Positions 1-11,700 of a stretch of 64,000 bases of DNA are shown piece by piece; positions within the stretch are counted from its first letter, which is position 1, and each line of letters starts with the position of its first letter. The translations under genes and the position numbers were made by a program. The notes beneath the pieces are model-generated. The model worked only from the letters and a program-made list of their open reading frames with translations. It was not told where the DNA came from and did no database searches. The stretch is from Salminus brasiliensis. Taxonomy: Eukaryota > Chordata > Actinopteri > Characiformes > Bryconidae. The stretch spans positions 28,922,261 through 28,986,260 of the forward strand of contig NC_132878.1 in NCBI RefSeq assembly GCF_030463535.1, read 5' to 3'.

Positions 1-3000
1 GTTCAGACAGAACTGCGTCTGGCTGCAGTCGGGTTCAGACAGAACTGCGTCTGGCTGCAGTTGGGTTCAGACAGAACTGTGTTGGGCTGCAGTCGGGTTC
101 AGACAGAACTGTGTCGGGCTGCAGTCGGGTTCAGACAGAACTGTGTCGGGCTACAGTCGGGTTCAGAGAGAACTGTGTCGGGCTACAGTCGGGTTCAGAC
201 AGAACTGTGTTGGGCTGCAGTCGGGTTCAGACAGAACTGTGTTGGGCTGCAGTCGGGTTCAGACAGAACTGTGTTTGGCTACAGTCGGGTTCAGAGAGAA
301 CTGTGTCGGGCTACAGTCGGGTTCAGACAGAACTGCGTCTGGCTGCAGTCGGGTTCAGAGAGAACTGTTTAGACTACAGTCAGGTTCAGACAGAACTGCG
401 TCGGGCTACAGTCGGGTTCAGAGAGAACTGTGTCGGGCTGCAGTCGGGTTCAGACAGAACTGTGTTGGGCTGCAGTCGGGTTCAGAGAGAACTGTTTAGA
501 CTACAGTCGGGTTCAGACAGAACTGTGTCGGGCTACAGTCGGGTTCAGAGAGAACTGTGTTTGGCTACAGTCGGGTTCAGACAGAACTGTGTCGGGCTCC
601 AGTCGGGTTCAGACAGAACTGTGTTGGGCTGCAGTCGGGTTCAGACAAAACTGTGTTGGGCTACAGTCGGGTTCAGACAGAACTGTGTTGGGCTACAGTC
701 GGGTTCAGACAGAACTGTGTCGGGCTACAGTTGGGTTCAGACAGAACTGTGTCGGGCTACAGTCGGGTTCAGAGAGAACTGTTTAGACTACAGTCAGGTT
801 CAGACAGAACTGTGTTGGGCTGCAGTCGGGTTCAGACAGAACTGCGTCGGGCTAGAGTCGGGTTCAGAGAGAACTGTTTAGACTACAGTCAGGTTCAGAC
901 AGAACTGTGTCGGGCTGCAGTCGGGTTCAGAGAGAACTGTTTAGACTACAGTCAGGTTCAGACAGAACTGTGTCGGGCTGCAGTCGGGTTCAGACAGAAC
1001 TGTGTCGGGCTGCAGTCGGGTTCAGACAGAACTGTTTAGACTACAGTCGGGTTCAGACAGAACTGTGTCGGGCTGCAGTCGGGTTCAGACAGAACTGTGT
1101 TGGGCTGCAGTCGGGTTCAGACAGAACTGTGTTGGGCTACAGTCGGGTTCAGAGAGAACTGTTTAGACTACAGTCAGGCTCAGACAGAACTGCGTCGGGC
1201 TACAGTCGGGTTCAGAGAGAACTGTGTTGGGCTGCAGTCGGGTTCAGACAGAACTGTGTTGGGCTGCAGTCAGGTTCAGACAGAACTGTGTCGGGCTGCA
1301 GTCGGGTTCAGACAGAACTGTTTAGACTACAGTCGGGTTCAGACAGAACTGTGTTGGGCTACAGTCGGGTTCAGACAGAACTGTGTCTGGCTACAGTCGG
1401 GTTCAGACAGAACTGCGTCTGGCTGCAGTCGGGTTCAGAGAGAACTGTTTAGACTACAGTCAGGTTCAGACAGAACTGCGTCGGGCTACAGTCGGGTTCA
1501 GAGAGAACTGCGTCTGGCTGCAGTCGGGTTCAGACAGAACTGCGTCTGGCTGCAGTTGGGTTCAGACAGAACTGTGTCGGGCTGCAGTCGGGTTCAGAGA
1601 GAACTGTTTAGACTACAGTCGGGTTCAGACAGAACTGTGTCGGGCTGCAGTCGGGTTCAGAGAGAACTGTTTAGACTACAGTCGGGTTCAGACAGAACTG
1701 TGTCGGGCTGCAGTCGGGTTCAGAGAGAACTGTTTAGACTACAGTCGGGTTCAGACAGAACTGCGTCTGGCTGCAGTTGGGTTCAGACAGAACTGTGTCG
1801 GGCTGCAGTCGGGTTCAGACAGAACTGTGTCGGGCTACAGTCGGGTTCAGAGAGAACTGTGTCGGGCTACAGTCGGGTTCAGACAGAACTGTGTTGGGCT
1901 GCAGTCGGGTTCAGACAGAACTGTGTCGGGCTGCAGTCGGGTTCAGAGAGAACTGTTTAGACTACAGTCGGGTTCAGACAGAACTGCGTCGGGCTACAGT
2001 CGGGTTCAGAGAGAACTGTGTCGGGCTGCAGTCGGGTTCAGACAGAACTGTGTTGGGCTGCAGTTGGGTTCAGACAGAACTGTGTTGGGCTGCAGTCGGG
2101 TTCAGACAGAACTGTGTTGGGCTACAGTCGGGTTCAGACAGAACTGTGTCGGGCTACAGTCGGGTTCAGACAGAACTGCGTCTGGCTGCAGTCGGGTTCG
2201 GAGAGAACTGTTTAGACTACAGTCAGGTTCAGACAGAACTGCGTCGGGCTACAGTCGGGTTCAGAGAGAACTGCGTCTGGCTGCAGTCGGGTTCAGAGAG
2301 AACTGTTTAGACTACAGTCAGGTTCAGACAGAACTGCGTCTGGCTGCAGTCGGGTTCAGAGAGAACTGTGTTTGGCTACAGTCGGGTTCAGACAGAACTG
2401 TGTCGGGCTACAGTCGGGTTCAGAGAGAACTGCGTCTGGCTGCAGTCGGGTTCAGAGAGAACTGTTTAGACTACAGTCAGGTTCAGACAGAACTGCGTCT
2501 GGCTGCAGTCGGGTTCAGAGAGAACTGTGTTTGGCTACAGTTGGGTTCAGACAGAACTGCGTCGGGCTACAGTCGGGTTCAGAGAGAACTGTTTAGACTA
2601 CAGTTGGGTTCAGACAGAACTGTGTCGGGCTGCAGTCGGGTTCAGAGAGAACTGTTTAGACTACAGTCAGGTTCAGACAGAACTGTGTCGGGCTGCAGTC
2701 GGGTTCAGAGAGAACTGTTTAGACTACAGTCGGGTTCAGACAGAACTGCGTCTGGCTGCAGTCGGGTTCAGACAGAACTGCGTCTGGCTGCAGTTGGGTT
2801 CAGACAGAACTGTGTTGGGCTACAGTCGGGTTCAGACAGAACTGTGTCGGGCTGCAGTCGGGTTCAGACAGAACTGTGTCGGGCTACAGTCGGGTTCAGA
2901 GAGAACTGTGTCGGGCTACAGTCGGGTTCAGACAGAACTGTGTTGGGCTGCAGTCGGGTTCAGACAGAACTGTGTTGGGCTGCAGTCGGGTTCAGACAGA

Positions 3001-3844
3001 ACTGTGTTTGGCTACAGTCGGGTTCAGAGAGAACTGTGTCGGGCTACAGTCGGGTTCAGACAGAACTGCGTCTGGCTGCAGTCGGGTTCAGAGAGAACTG
3101 TTTAGACTACAGTCAGGTTCAGACAGAACTGCGTCGGGCTACAGTCGGGTTCAGAGAGAACTGTGTCGGGCTGCAGTCGGGTTCAGACAGAACTGTGTTG
3201 GGCTGCAGTCGGGTTCAGAGAGAACTGTTTAGACTACAGTCGGGTTCAGACAGAACTGTGTTGGGCTGCAGTTGGGTTCAGAGAGAACTGTGTTGGGCTA
3301 CAGTCGGGTTCAGACAGAACTGTGTAAGGGTACAGTCGGGTTCAGACAGAACTGTTTAGACTACAGTCGGGTTCAGACAGAACTGCGTCGGGCTACAGTT
3401 GGGTTCAGACAGAACTGTGTCGGGCTACAGTCGGGTTCAGACAGAACTGCGTCGGGCTACAGTCGGGTTCAGAGAGAACTGTGTTGGGCTACAGTCGGGT
3501 TCAGACAGAACTGTGTTTGGCTACAGTCGGGTTCAGAGAGAACTGTGTTTGGCTACAGTCGGGTTCAGAGAGAACTGTGTTGGGCTACAGTCGGGTTCAG
3601 ACAGAACTGTGTCGGGCTACAGTCGGGTTCAGAGAGAACTGTGTTGGGCTACAGTCGGGTTCAGACAGAACTGTGTCGGGCTACAGTCGGGTTCAGAGAG
3701 AACTGTGTTTGGCTACAGTCGGGTTCAGAGAGAACTGTGTTGGGCTACAGTCGGGTTCAGACAGAACTGTGTCGGGCTACAGTCGGGTTCAGACAGAACT
3801 GTGTTTGGCTACAGTCGGGTTCAGACAGAACTGTGTTGGGCTAT
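1..3844. repeat. Minisatellite array, 31/32-bp units, about 120 copies
   Basis: A head-to-tail array begins at base 1, so it continues outside the window. The common unit is 32 bp (core GGGTTCAGACAGAACTGTGT followed by a GGGCTGCAG-type tail). A frequent variant carries GTTTAGACTACAG and is 31 bp. Units vary at a few fixed positions (CAGACAG/CAGAGAG, TGT/CGT, GCTGC/GCTAC). The array ends at 3844, where the sequence becomes unique. Because 32 is not a multiple of 3, the repeat is open in all three forward frames, with stops only at the TTTAG variant. This produces long false ORFs with a 32-residue period. No promoter, splice pattern or start context suggests a gene. Confidence 0.97.
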
Positions 3845-4770
3845 AGTGCTACACATTTACCGCTCTATCATAAGGAAGTGAGGTCTTCTGTCTTCTTCCA
3901 CTGAGAGGCTGCGGAAATCCCGCAGATTACCTATTTCTTCTTCCTCCTATTGGACAAAGAGACTCTCTCAGTTATTTAGCATATCATGATCACTTTACTG
4001 TACAACCACAATTATACCCACACTTACAGAGTCTGGAGTTTACCTTTTTTGCCATGGCCTCAGTCTTTGTCCGGAGAAACAGCAACCAGTCAAGTTTCTA
4101 CAATATATACCACACACACACACACACACACACTAGCTGAACAAAATTGTGCAGCATGTAAAAAAACCTGATCCGCCACTTTTCATTTCAACACACACAC
4201 ACACACAACAATCTATTTACCTGAAGGAAGTTAGTTTTGGAATTCCAGGTGTTCTGTGTTAAATTCTCAGCAGTCTGCAAAAGTACCAAAATGTCGCTGG
4301 AGCTGGACTCTCGTGGTTGAGAATACAGTACCTGTAGTTTAGGAATAGAACTGAGCCAGATTCCACTGCAGGTGTTTATTTGTGCGGCATTTACAGCATA
4401 ATGCTCTGTTTATAAACTGTTCAGTAATGAAAAGGCGCAGATCTGATGTTTGTCCTGTGAGAGTGAAAATGCAACCCCATGGTGCACAGCTGGATATTGG
4501 GTACCTTTGAGGGTACATGTATGTATGCATCTATACAGTAACTTTATATACACATGCTCTTCCATGACGTTCTATTCAATAAAATATTGCAAATTGCAAA
4601 TATCTTGTTAAATGCTTCAGCAGCCTAAACTCAAAACCCAAGCCCAAGTGAAGTGCTGAGTATTCTGGTCTCTATACTGACTTTTGTGTTTAGTAGTATT
4701 TAAGCTTAGAGGTCTCTTCAGATCCTAGTCTATACAAACAAGCTAAGGGTATTTTCTGAGTAAACAGTGA
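3845..4770. other. Intergenic DNA with CA microsatellites
   Basis: This is non-repetitive DNA apart from two short (CA)n tracts, at about 4110-4133 and 4191-4206. I see no coding exon, RNA gene or recognisable element. Confidence 0.6.
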
Positions 4771-4831
4771 AGGACTTTTGTAAGTCGCTCTGGATAAGAG
4801 GGTCTGCTAAATGCATTAATTTAAATGTAAA
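4771..4831 (+). repeat. 3' tail of a teleost dispersed SINE/LINE-type repeat
   Basis: The stretch contains TTGTAAGTCGCTCTGGATAA followed by a TCTGCTAAATGCA-type tail and TTTAAATGTAAA. This combination is a widespread 3' end of teleost retroposons. A related sequence in the other orientation lies at about 62530-62700. Confidence 0.6.
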
Positions 4832-4996
4832 CCCTTAACCAAAAACCTAATCCTAAATGAAAACCCAACCCAAAACCTGACCCTAGACCCAAAACCTGAC
4901 CCTAAATCAAAAACCTGACCCCAGACCCAAAACCTGATCCTAGACCCAAAAGCCTTATCCTAAACCCAAAAGTCTTATCCTAAACCCAAAATCTAG
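4829..4996. repeat. Degenerate short-period repeat, ACCCAAAACCTGACCCTAG-like
   Basis: About eight imperfect copies of a roughly 20-bp unit rich in CCTAA/ACCC. It loosely resembles degenerate telomere-like sequence but does not have the vertebrate TTAGGG period. Similar tracts occur at 52915-53350 and 63790-64000. Confidence 0.6.
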
Positions 4997-5204
4997 TTTG
5001 TGTGTTAAGTAATGAGAACTCACCTGTTCAGAGTCCGAAACAGCACTGTTCTTGCCAAAACACACACACACACACACACAAACACCTCTTTATTTGAGAA
5101 ATGAGGAAGCTGTGCAGCTGCTCTGAATGACTGTGCATGTTTTGTATTAATACCAGTGAGTGTGCATAATACAGTGTGTTTAGTACAGCGTGCTGGGAGT
5201 GGTA

Positions 5205-5766
5205 TAGTGCAATGTGTAAAGTGCAGTGTTTATGCAGTGTATATAAAACAGTGTGTAAAGTGCAGTGTATGTGCAGAGTGTGTAAAGTGCAGTGTATATT
5301 CAGAGTGTATAGAAAAGTGTGCAAAGTGCAGTATTTGTGCAGAGTGTATAAAACAGTGTGTAAAGTGCAGTGTATGTGCAGAGTGTATAAAACAGTGTGT
5401 AAAGTGCAGTGTGTATTCAGAGTGTATAGAAAAGTGTGCAAAGTGCAGTATTTGTGCAGAGTGTATAAAACAGTGTGTAAAGTGCAGTGTATGTGCAGAG
5501 TGTATAGAAAAGTGTGCAAAGTGCAGTGTTTGTGCAGAGTGTATAAAACAGTGTGTAAAGTGCAGTGTATGTGCAGAGTGTATAGAAAAGTGTGCAAAGT
5601 GCAGTGTTTGTGCAGAGTGTATAAAACAGTGTGTAAAGTGCAGTGTATGTTTAGAGGGTATAAAACAGTGTGTAAAGTGCAGTGTATGTTCAGAGTGTAT
5701 AGAAAAGTGTGCAAAGTGCAGTGTTTGTGCAGAGTGTATAGAACACTATGTAAAGTGCAGTGTTTG
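5205..5766. repeat. Tandem array of 39-bp units with 78-bp alternation
   Basis: The array is built of a 39-bp unit with core GTGTAAAGTGCAGTGTATG. Alternate units differ (ATAAAACAGTGTGTAA versus ATAGAAAAGTGTGCAA), giving a 78-bp higher-order period. Since 39 is a multiple of 3, several frames on both strands stay open and give a false cysteine-rich 13-residue repeat on the plus strand and a false histidine/leucine-rich one on the minus strand. Confidence 0.93.
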
Positions 5767-6045
5767 ACTGTGAGTCCTGACCACAGCCCAATAGAAAAAC
5801 CTTTGGGATGAATTAGAGCTGAGACTGCGAGCCAGGCCTTCTCGTGCAACATCAGTGTCTGACCTCACAAATGCACTTCTGAAAGAATGGTTGAAAATTC
5901 CCTGTTGAAGCTATAATAGCATAGCAGTAATAGCAATGTAAAAGGGTGGCCCGACATCATATTAAACCCTATGGATTAAGAATGGGATATCACTCAACTT
6001 TATATGCATACAAAGGCAGGCGAGAACACTTTTGGCAATATAGTG
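5767..6045 (+). mobile_element. Decayed Tc1/mariner transposon, 3' part
   Basis: Translation shows remnants of a Tc1-type transposase C-terminus (a Pro-Ile-Glu-like motif, then a Trp-Gly-like stretch) with stops and frameshifts. It ends in a terminal-repeat-like sequence containing ACACTTTTGGCAATATAGTG at about 6026-6045, a typical fish mariner end. The 5' part is missing or replaced by the 39-bp array. Confidence 0.65.
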
Positions 6046-6164
6046 TATATGCAGTGGTTATAAAACTGAGTGCAGTGTGTACAGTACAGTGTGTGGTGAG
6101 TGTGCATAGTATGGTGTGTATAGCACTGTGTGCAGTGTACTCAAACACACATCGTCAAACAGCA

Positions 6165-6602
6165 GGACTGTATGTCTTTGGCCAGACCGAAGCATTCTTA
6201 AAAAGCACCCATAAATGGTTTATGGCAAAGCACTGGAGAGCTCTAAAGGGGTCAGCAATGAGTCCAGATCTAAACTCTATGGGACACCTGTAGAGAGATC
6301 TGAAAACAGCAGTTGGAGAAGAAGAGGTGTGAGAATCTCACTCATGGTTAAAGGAAGAGCCTGATTTCAGTTCGTTTCCAGGGGAAGTGCTACCAAAGCT
6401 TAAGTTGAGGGTGCCCATCGTTTTGTCCAGTCCAGATCTGGAGTTCTGTGTGGGATGAGGTCAGAGAAGATGTTGGGTTGTTCCAGTGCTTGAAACTAAA
6501 GAAATAAACATGAGAACACCAGAGCATTTGTAACTGCAACAATGTTCTGGGAGAGGTGCTACATTTGCTGAAAGGGGTGCCAATAATTTTGACCATGACT
6601 GT
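6165..6602 (+). mobile_element. Second decayed Tc1-like transposon fragment
   Basis: In one frame the sequence encodes a Ser-Pro-Asp-Leu-Asn motif followed by the degraded C-terminus of a Tc1-family transposase, interrupted by a stop. It ends with GGGGTGCCAATAATTTTGACCATGACTGTA-type sequence, a familiar fish Tc1 terminus. It is no longer functional. Confidence 0.6.
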
Positions 6603-6852
6603 AAGTAAACTAATGAAGTAAAATGAATGAACTGTAAACTCTACTAATGCAGGCCTACTGGTTTTACTCTTTCTACAGTTTTTGTTTTTATAGGGCACCG
6701 ATTTCACTGATGATTGACCCAATGAAGATGTTTTGGTAGTGAAGATCATACTGGGCAAGACAGAAGCAGAGATTCTACTAAATAATACAACAGTAAACAA
6801 CATGTAGGTGACATTTAGCTTTACAGTGGATTATTAACACTGTTGTGGGTTT

Positions 6853-7045
6853 ATATACACTATGTGTCAAAATCTTTGTGGATATCCTTTCTAAATGAAT
6901 GTATTTAGCTACTTTAAGCTGCACCCAATGCTAACACAGATGTGCAAATGCACACACACAGCTTGCAGAAGTCTTGCCAATACCAGATAATCATGGAACT
7001 ATTGGCACCAAGACGAATGAATACCAGGCGTTGGCTCACCAGTAT
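6853..7045 (+). mobile_element. Mariner-type terminal fragment
   Basis: It begins TATACACTATGTGTCAAAAT and continues with the sub-terminal sequence of a common teleost mariner family (a TTTAAGCTGCACCCAATGCT block, then a CA-rich stretch). No transposase is present and no partner end was found in the window. Confidence 0.6.
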
Positions 7046-8714
7046 GTGATGCTGAAAGTAAAATGTTAAGAAACCCCAAACTTATCTATTTAGACCCAGA
7101 ACTGACCAAACACAGGCATCTGCGTGTTTATAACCATTTCATGTAATGACTTTAAGAGCTTTTACCAAGACTGTGAATAATTCTGACTCTCAGTTTCCCC
7201 CACCAAACCACTCTCTGGTCACAGCTCAGCTCAGTTTGGGAAACAGGACCCTAGTGTTTTTGGTTAGATGTTCACTTCAGAATTAGGTGATCGGGGCATC
7301 TGCAATCAAGAGCAACTTTTGTACAATCAACTTAAGGAGCTCCTTAGTAAAGACAAAATTGTTATTACAGCCCATGCCAGGGCAGCCCTGGTCAAAGTCC
7401 ATATACAGTTGATGGATGTGCCTGAAAGACTATTTGCATGTTTGGACACTATTGAGTTCTTCATTCATTTTTCTCTTAGTGTCTGAATCATAACGTGAGT
7501 CCCCCACAGTCCGCTGATGATTTTTAATAAACAGTGTTGCTCACTACAGCGGCCGCTGAGACAATGAAAACAACATTCACCAGCCTCTCCTCGCTGTAGA
7601 AAGAGCAGCTATACAGCTTAAAACCAAGACCCTAAAGCATTTGCTGCTACTCCTCAAACAGCACAGGCGCTCAGGATTTACGCAGTCATGGGCAGAGTTT
7701 AAACATGTAGTCCAGTCCAGTTTTTACTGTTTTCTCAACCTGTAGCTAGTTCTCCAAACTTTGCACTGAATCTTCTGATAAGAAACTCCCGCTCGCTCAA
7801 ACACGAACACTGGCTTATTTATGCGAACTCTGAAGCAGGCTGAGAAATTATCCAGAGGAATTCAGATTCACAAGTTTTTACTGCTATGTAGTATCCATGT
7901 GTTACAACAATAATGAGGGAATTAGGATCCAGCAGTCAGTCCACGTGGGCATTAATAAGTTCACATCCTCTACAGAGACACACTTTTTTTTTTTTAACCC
8001 ACAATTAGTATTTATTTATTGAATGTAAAAGGTTGGAGAAAATAGTAAACATGCTTAAACATATTGGTACGTTTTATGTTTTATTTTTATCCCAATGTTT
8101 AAATTTAATAAATAGGAATTGTGCCTAAAATGCACATGTACTTTGAACAGGGGTGCTCCAAACTCTTGCAGAACCACAGCAACTCACAGAACCGAATCAT
8201 CTTCTATGATAGAATTTGCCCCACTATTATTCAAATTAAATCTAGTTTTTGCTTAGATTGGAGTCATTCGCTCCTCTGAGGCCAATGGTTTCTGGAAACA
8301 GAACCGTTATCAAGTTGAAAGACACACTCAACACAGACACCTCCACTTCACTTCCTACCATTCCTGCTCTCTCCCTCTACGTTTCAAACACCAGCTCCCT
8401 AAACTCTGATTATCCGCCTGCACTGCTTTACATCAAAAGGAAAACAAACAAACAAACAAACAAACAAAATCAATTCATTCTTCTTCTTTTTTTTTTTTTT
8501 TTAACTCAACAGCTGTGCAGGAGTGTTACATCACTCAGACATCAGCTTATATTAACTTTTAACAATTAGTTCCTGATTTGCAACACTAAACGCCACATGA
8601 TAATATTCAAATGTAGAAGAAAAAAAAAAAAGACGTAAATATGCATTCAAATTTTTAAATGTTTATCTGAAGATTAAACAACCCCCCCCATATCCCAGTG
8701 CCCATGCACGTGTT
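7046..8714. other. Gene-poor DNA and probable ercc6l 3' UTR
   Basis: No exon or repeat family was recognised. A 72-codon ORF at 7268-7486 has no family resemblance. The right part (towards 8714) should be the 3' UTR of ercc6l. It contains A/T-rich tracts and a (CAAA)n run near 8443-8466. The exact polyadenylation site is not clear. Confidence 0.45.
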
Positions 8715-11700
8715 TCATCTCTGCTGGCTAAGCTGCCTGTAGAGCTGAATGATAAGCAGCTGAATTTCTCCATCTCCGTTGTTGATGTCTATTGCTTTAA
8801 GGAACAGATCCAGAGCTTCCTGCTTTTTCCCCTCTGCAAGACTGCATTTCCCAGAATGTACTAATGCCTCAAACGTGACCTCTGGTGGGCTTTTATTGGT
8901 GGTCGTTGTAGTGATGGGAGGTTGGGTGGCAGTTTCTTGGGAAACTGCTGTTTTGGGAGCATACTGTTCCAAAGCTTCACCAGAAGCTAACTCTACATTA
9001 CTACTGGACTCTTCCAGAGCACTCTCTTCTTCCTCCTCACAGCTCTGATACTGGCTCACTCCCTCGCTCTCACCCGTGTACTCAGAGTTCAGCGTTTCTC
9101 CACTAGGCTCCTCCTCTTCCACAGATTCGTCAGCAGATGTTCTGTTGGTCTCTGAAGCCTGGCTCAGCTCTGCCCCATCAGTGACCTCGTCATCCTTCTC
9201 CTCCTCCAAGTCCTCCAGGAACGACTCCACAAACGAGCGACGGGAGGCTACAGAGGTGTTCAAGCTGCGCCTTCGTTGGGCGCCACTGTTCAGTGCAGAT
9301 TTGGGCGTGGAAGAACCAAGACTTTTAAAGCTGCGAGCCACAGGACTGCTTCCCAACAATGGCTTCTCAGCCTCCTCTTCCTCCTCCTCACTGTCGCAGA
9401 GAACCTGGGCTTTTTTCTTCTTCCTGATCATGTGTAAAGACTCATTTCCAGGGCTGGACATGGCAGACTGCTGAAACATAGGAAAGTCAGAAGCACTGGC
9501 CTCTCCGCTAAGTTCCATCTGCAGCTGGAAGTTCCCCTCTCCACCAGCTGGATTCATCTCTTCATCTGCCTCAGCCGCCGCCTCCTCCTCCTCCTTCTCT
9601 TTCTCCTCAGAGGAGAACATGTCAGCACTGTCCTCCAGCTGCAAGTTAAACTTTCCCTGAAATGAGTCCATTGGAACAGAGCCTTTAGACGCATTCAGCT
9701 CTACCTCCAGCAGTGCTTCAGATGAATCTAATTGGTCAGGAGAGCTGGTATGTGGGGAGAAATGATGGATATTTCCAGGATCCTCATTGACCACAGGACT
9801 GTATTTATTCTCTGCCTGCAGAGACAGCTCCTGTGGGCCGGGAGAAAAGCTCTGATTAGTGTGGTGGTCCTCAGCAAGCGGGTCCTCAGCAAGCGGGTCC
9901 TCAGCAGGAGCAGTCACTAAGCTTTCAGTAGCTGCAGCAGCATCACTAACCGGGTCAGATAAATCAATCACTTCCTCAGACACCAAACACTCACTCTTAA
10001 CTTCTACTTCGCCATCTTCACTGATGATCTCCACCTCGTCAGCGTACGAACGTTCACCTAGCTCCTCTGAGCCAGACTGAGTTAGGTCCACCACAGCAGG
10101 GGGACTCATTGTGTGTGCGCGTTTCCCTCTCTCTCTGCTGGCAGGCTCATCTACACCACGCTGCTTTGCTAGCCTTAGCCAAGCCGGTTCCGTGTTGTTC
10201 GCCACGCTCTCCATCAGCTGGCCATGCAGTTCGGACTCAGCCTGGACGAGCTCCTGTGCTTTCTGCACTCGGGTCTGGATGTAGTAGTCAGATTCCGCAT
10301 CCTGAGGATGGTCGTCGTCCACCGTGTCCTCTTTAGAGAACATCAAGTCGTGGTCAGAGATCCCGAACATTTCCATGCGGTGGAGCTCGGCAATGTGTGA
10401 GTCCAGTTTGGGGTCAGAACGGCGGTGCTGAGAGTGAAGCGCCTGCAGCTGCTGCTGAGTGGAAGACGAGCGAGTGTCCTCCAACGTGAACAGTTCCTTT
10501 AGCTCCTGCTTACTGAAATATCGGAATGGATTCTTCTTATCACCTGTCGTCTGCCGGATCAGAGAGTCTTTAAACACCTGAAATCACCAAGAAAAAAAAG
10601 AAGGCATAAACGTGGTTAAATAAACCATATCCTCCATTTCTCCTGTATTAATTGATTAATTTTACCCTGAGCTAGTTTTAGTGCCTGTTCTTCAAACCAC
10701 TTTCGAAATCTGAAGCACCTCTCTTTGGTGCACATTATCTTATTATTCATCACCTCCTTGCTCTCGCTTTGCCATGCTTGTCCGTCTTTGTCTGTCAGTA
10801 TTAAGATAATTACAAAACTTTACTGAATTTTTAATGGTGCACTGAATGAACCCACTTCTAGTGGATACAAGAATATGTTCAAGGTAACTGTGTGTTGCTT
10901 AGTGTTAATATATGGACACTACTGATTGTTCACTGTAAGTGTTTCCACACATTTGAATACAGAGAGAAAAATTCAACTTCTGAGTTGCATGTAATAGCAT
11001 TCACACATACACTACGTACCTGTCTGCGGTATATTTTCTCCTCCATAGTGCCACAGGTGATGAGTCGGTAGATAACAACATTTTCAGTCTGTCCAATTCG
11101 GTACGCTCTGTCCACTGCCTGAGCATCTGTTGCTGGGTTCCAGCTGGGGTCAAAGATCACCACCCTGTTAGCGGCGGTCAGCGTGATCCCAACTCCGCCC
11201 ACCTGAGTGGTCAGAAGGAAGACGGAGTATCGCCTGTCTGTCTGGAAAAGAGTGATGCGTCGCTCTCTCTCCACCAGCTGGGTCACTGTGCCATCCACTC
11301 GCAGCAGCCGGAAATTTCTGTTCCGAAGGACGCGCTCGATTATGTCCAGCATCTTTCTGGATTGAGAGAACACAAGTGTCCGGTGTTGGTCCTCTTTGAG
11401 CTGCTCCAACAGAGACACCAGAAAGCGCAATTTTCCAGACTCTTCCAGCAGGGTCTCATCCAAGACATGGTCAATGCTGCCTGCTGCCGATTCGTTCTCG
11501 TTGTCCTCGTTGGAGAGTTCTGCAGCATCCCCCTTCTCCAGGCCCAGCTGAGTGACTGCTCGAGCAGAGAGCAGGCGAGGGTGGTCGCAGAGTTTTTTTA
11601 GCACAGTCAGTTCGGCCAGTGGAGATCGAGTGGTCATCAGGAGCGCCTTAATGTGGTCCAATGAAATGAACTGTCTGTAAATGTCCTCCTGCACCTCACT

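Noticed and set aside
1-3844. CRISPR-like array of regular repeats
   Set aside because: There are no unique spacers between repeats, units are directly adjacent and variable, and the genome is a vertebrate.
61-3904. Long overlapping ORFs up to 658 codons in all forward frames
   Set aside because: They are translations of a 31/32-bp minisatellite. The 32-residue period equals three repeat units, and all three frames give similar strings.
5028-5852. Cysteine-rich or histidine-rich repeat protein
   Set aside because: Both are frames of the 39-bp tandem array, and they are open on opposite strands at once.
9076-9474. Plus-strand ORFs over 8.8-12.8 kb
   Set aside because: They are antisense shadows of the long ercc6l exons.
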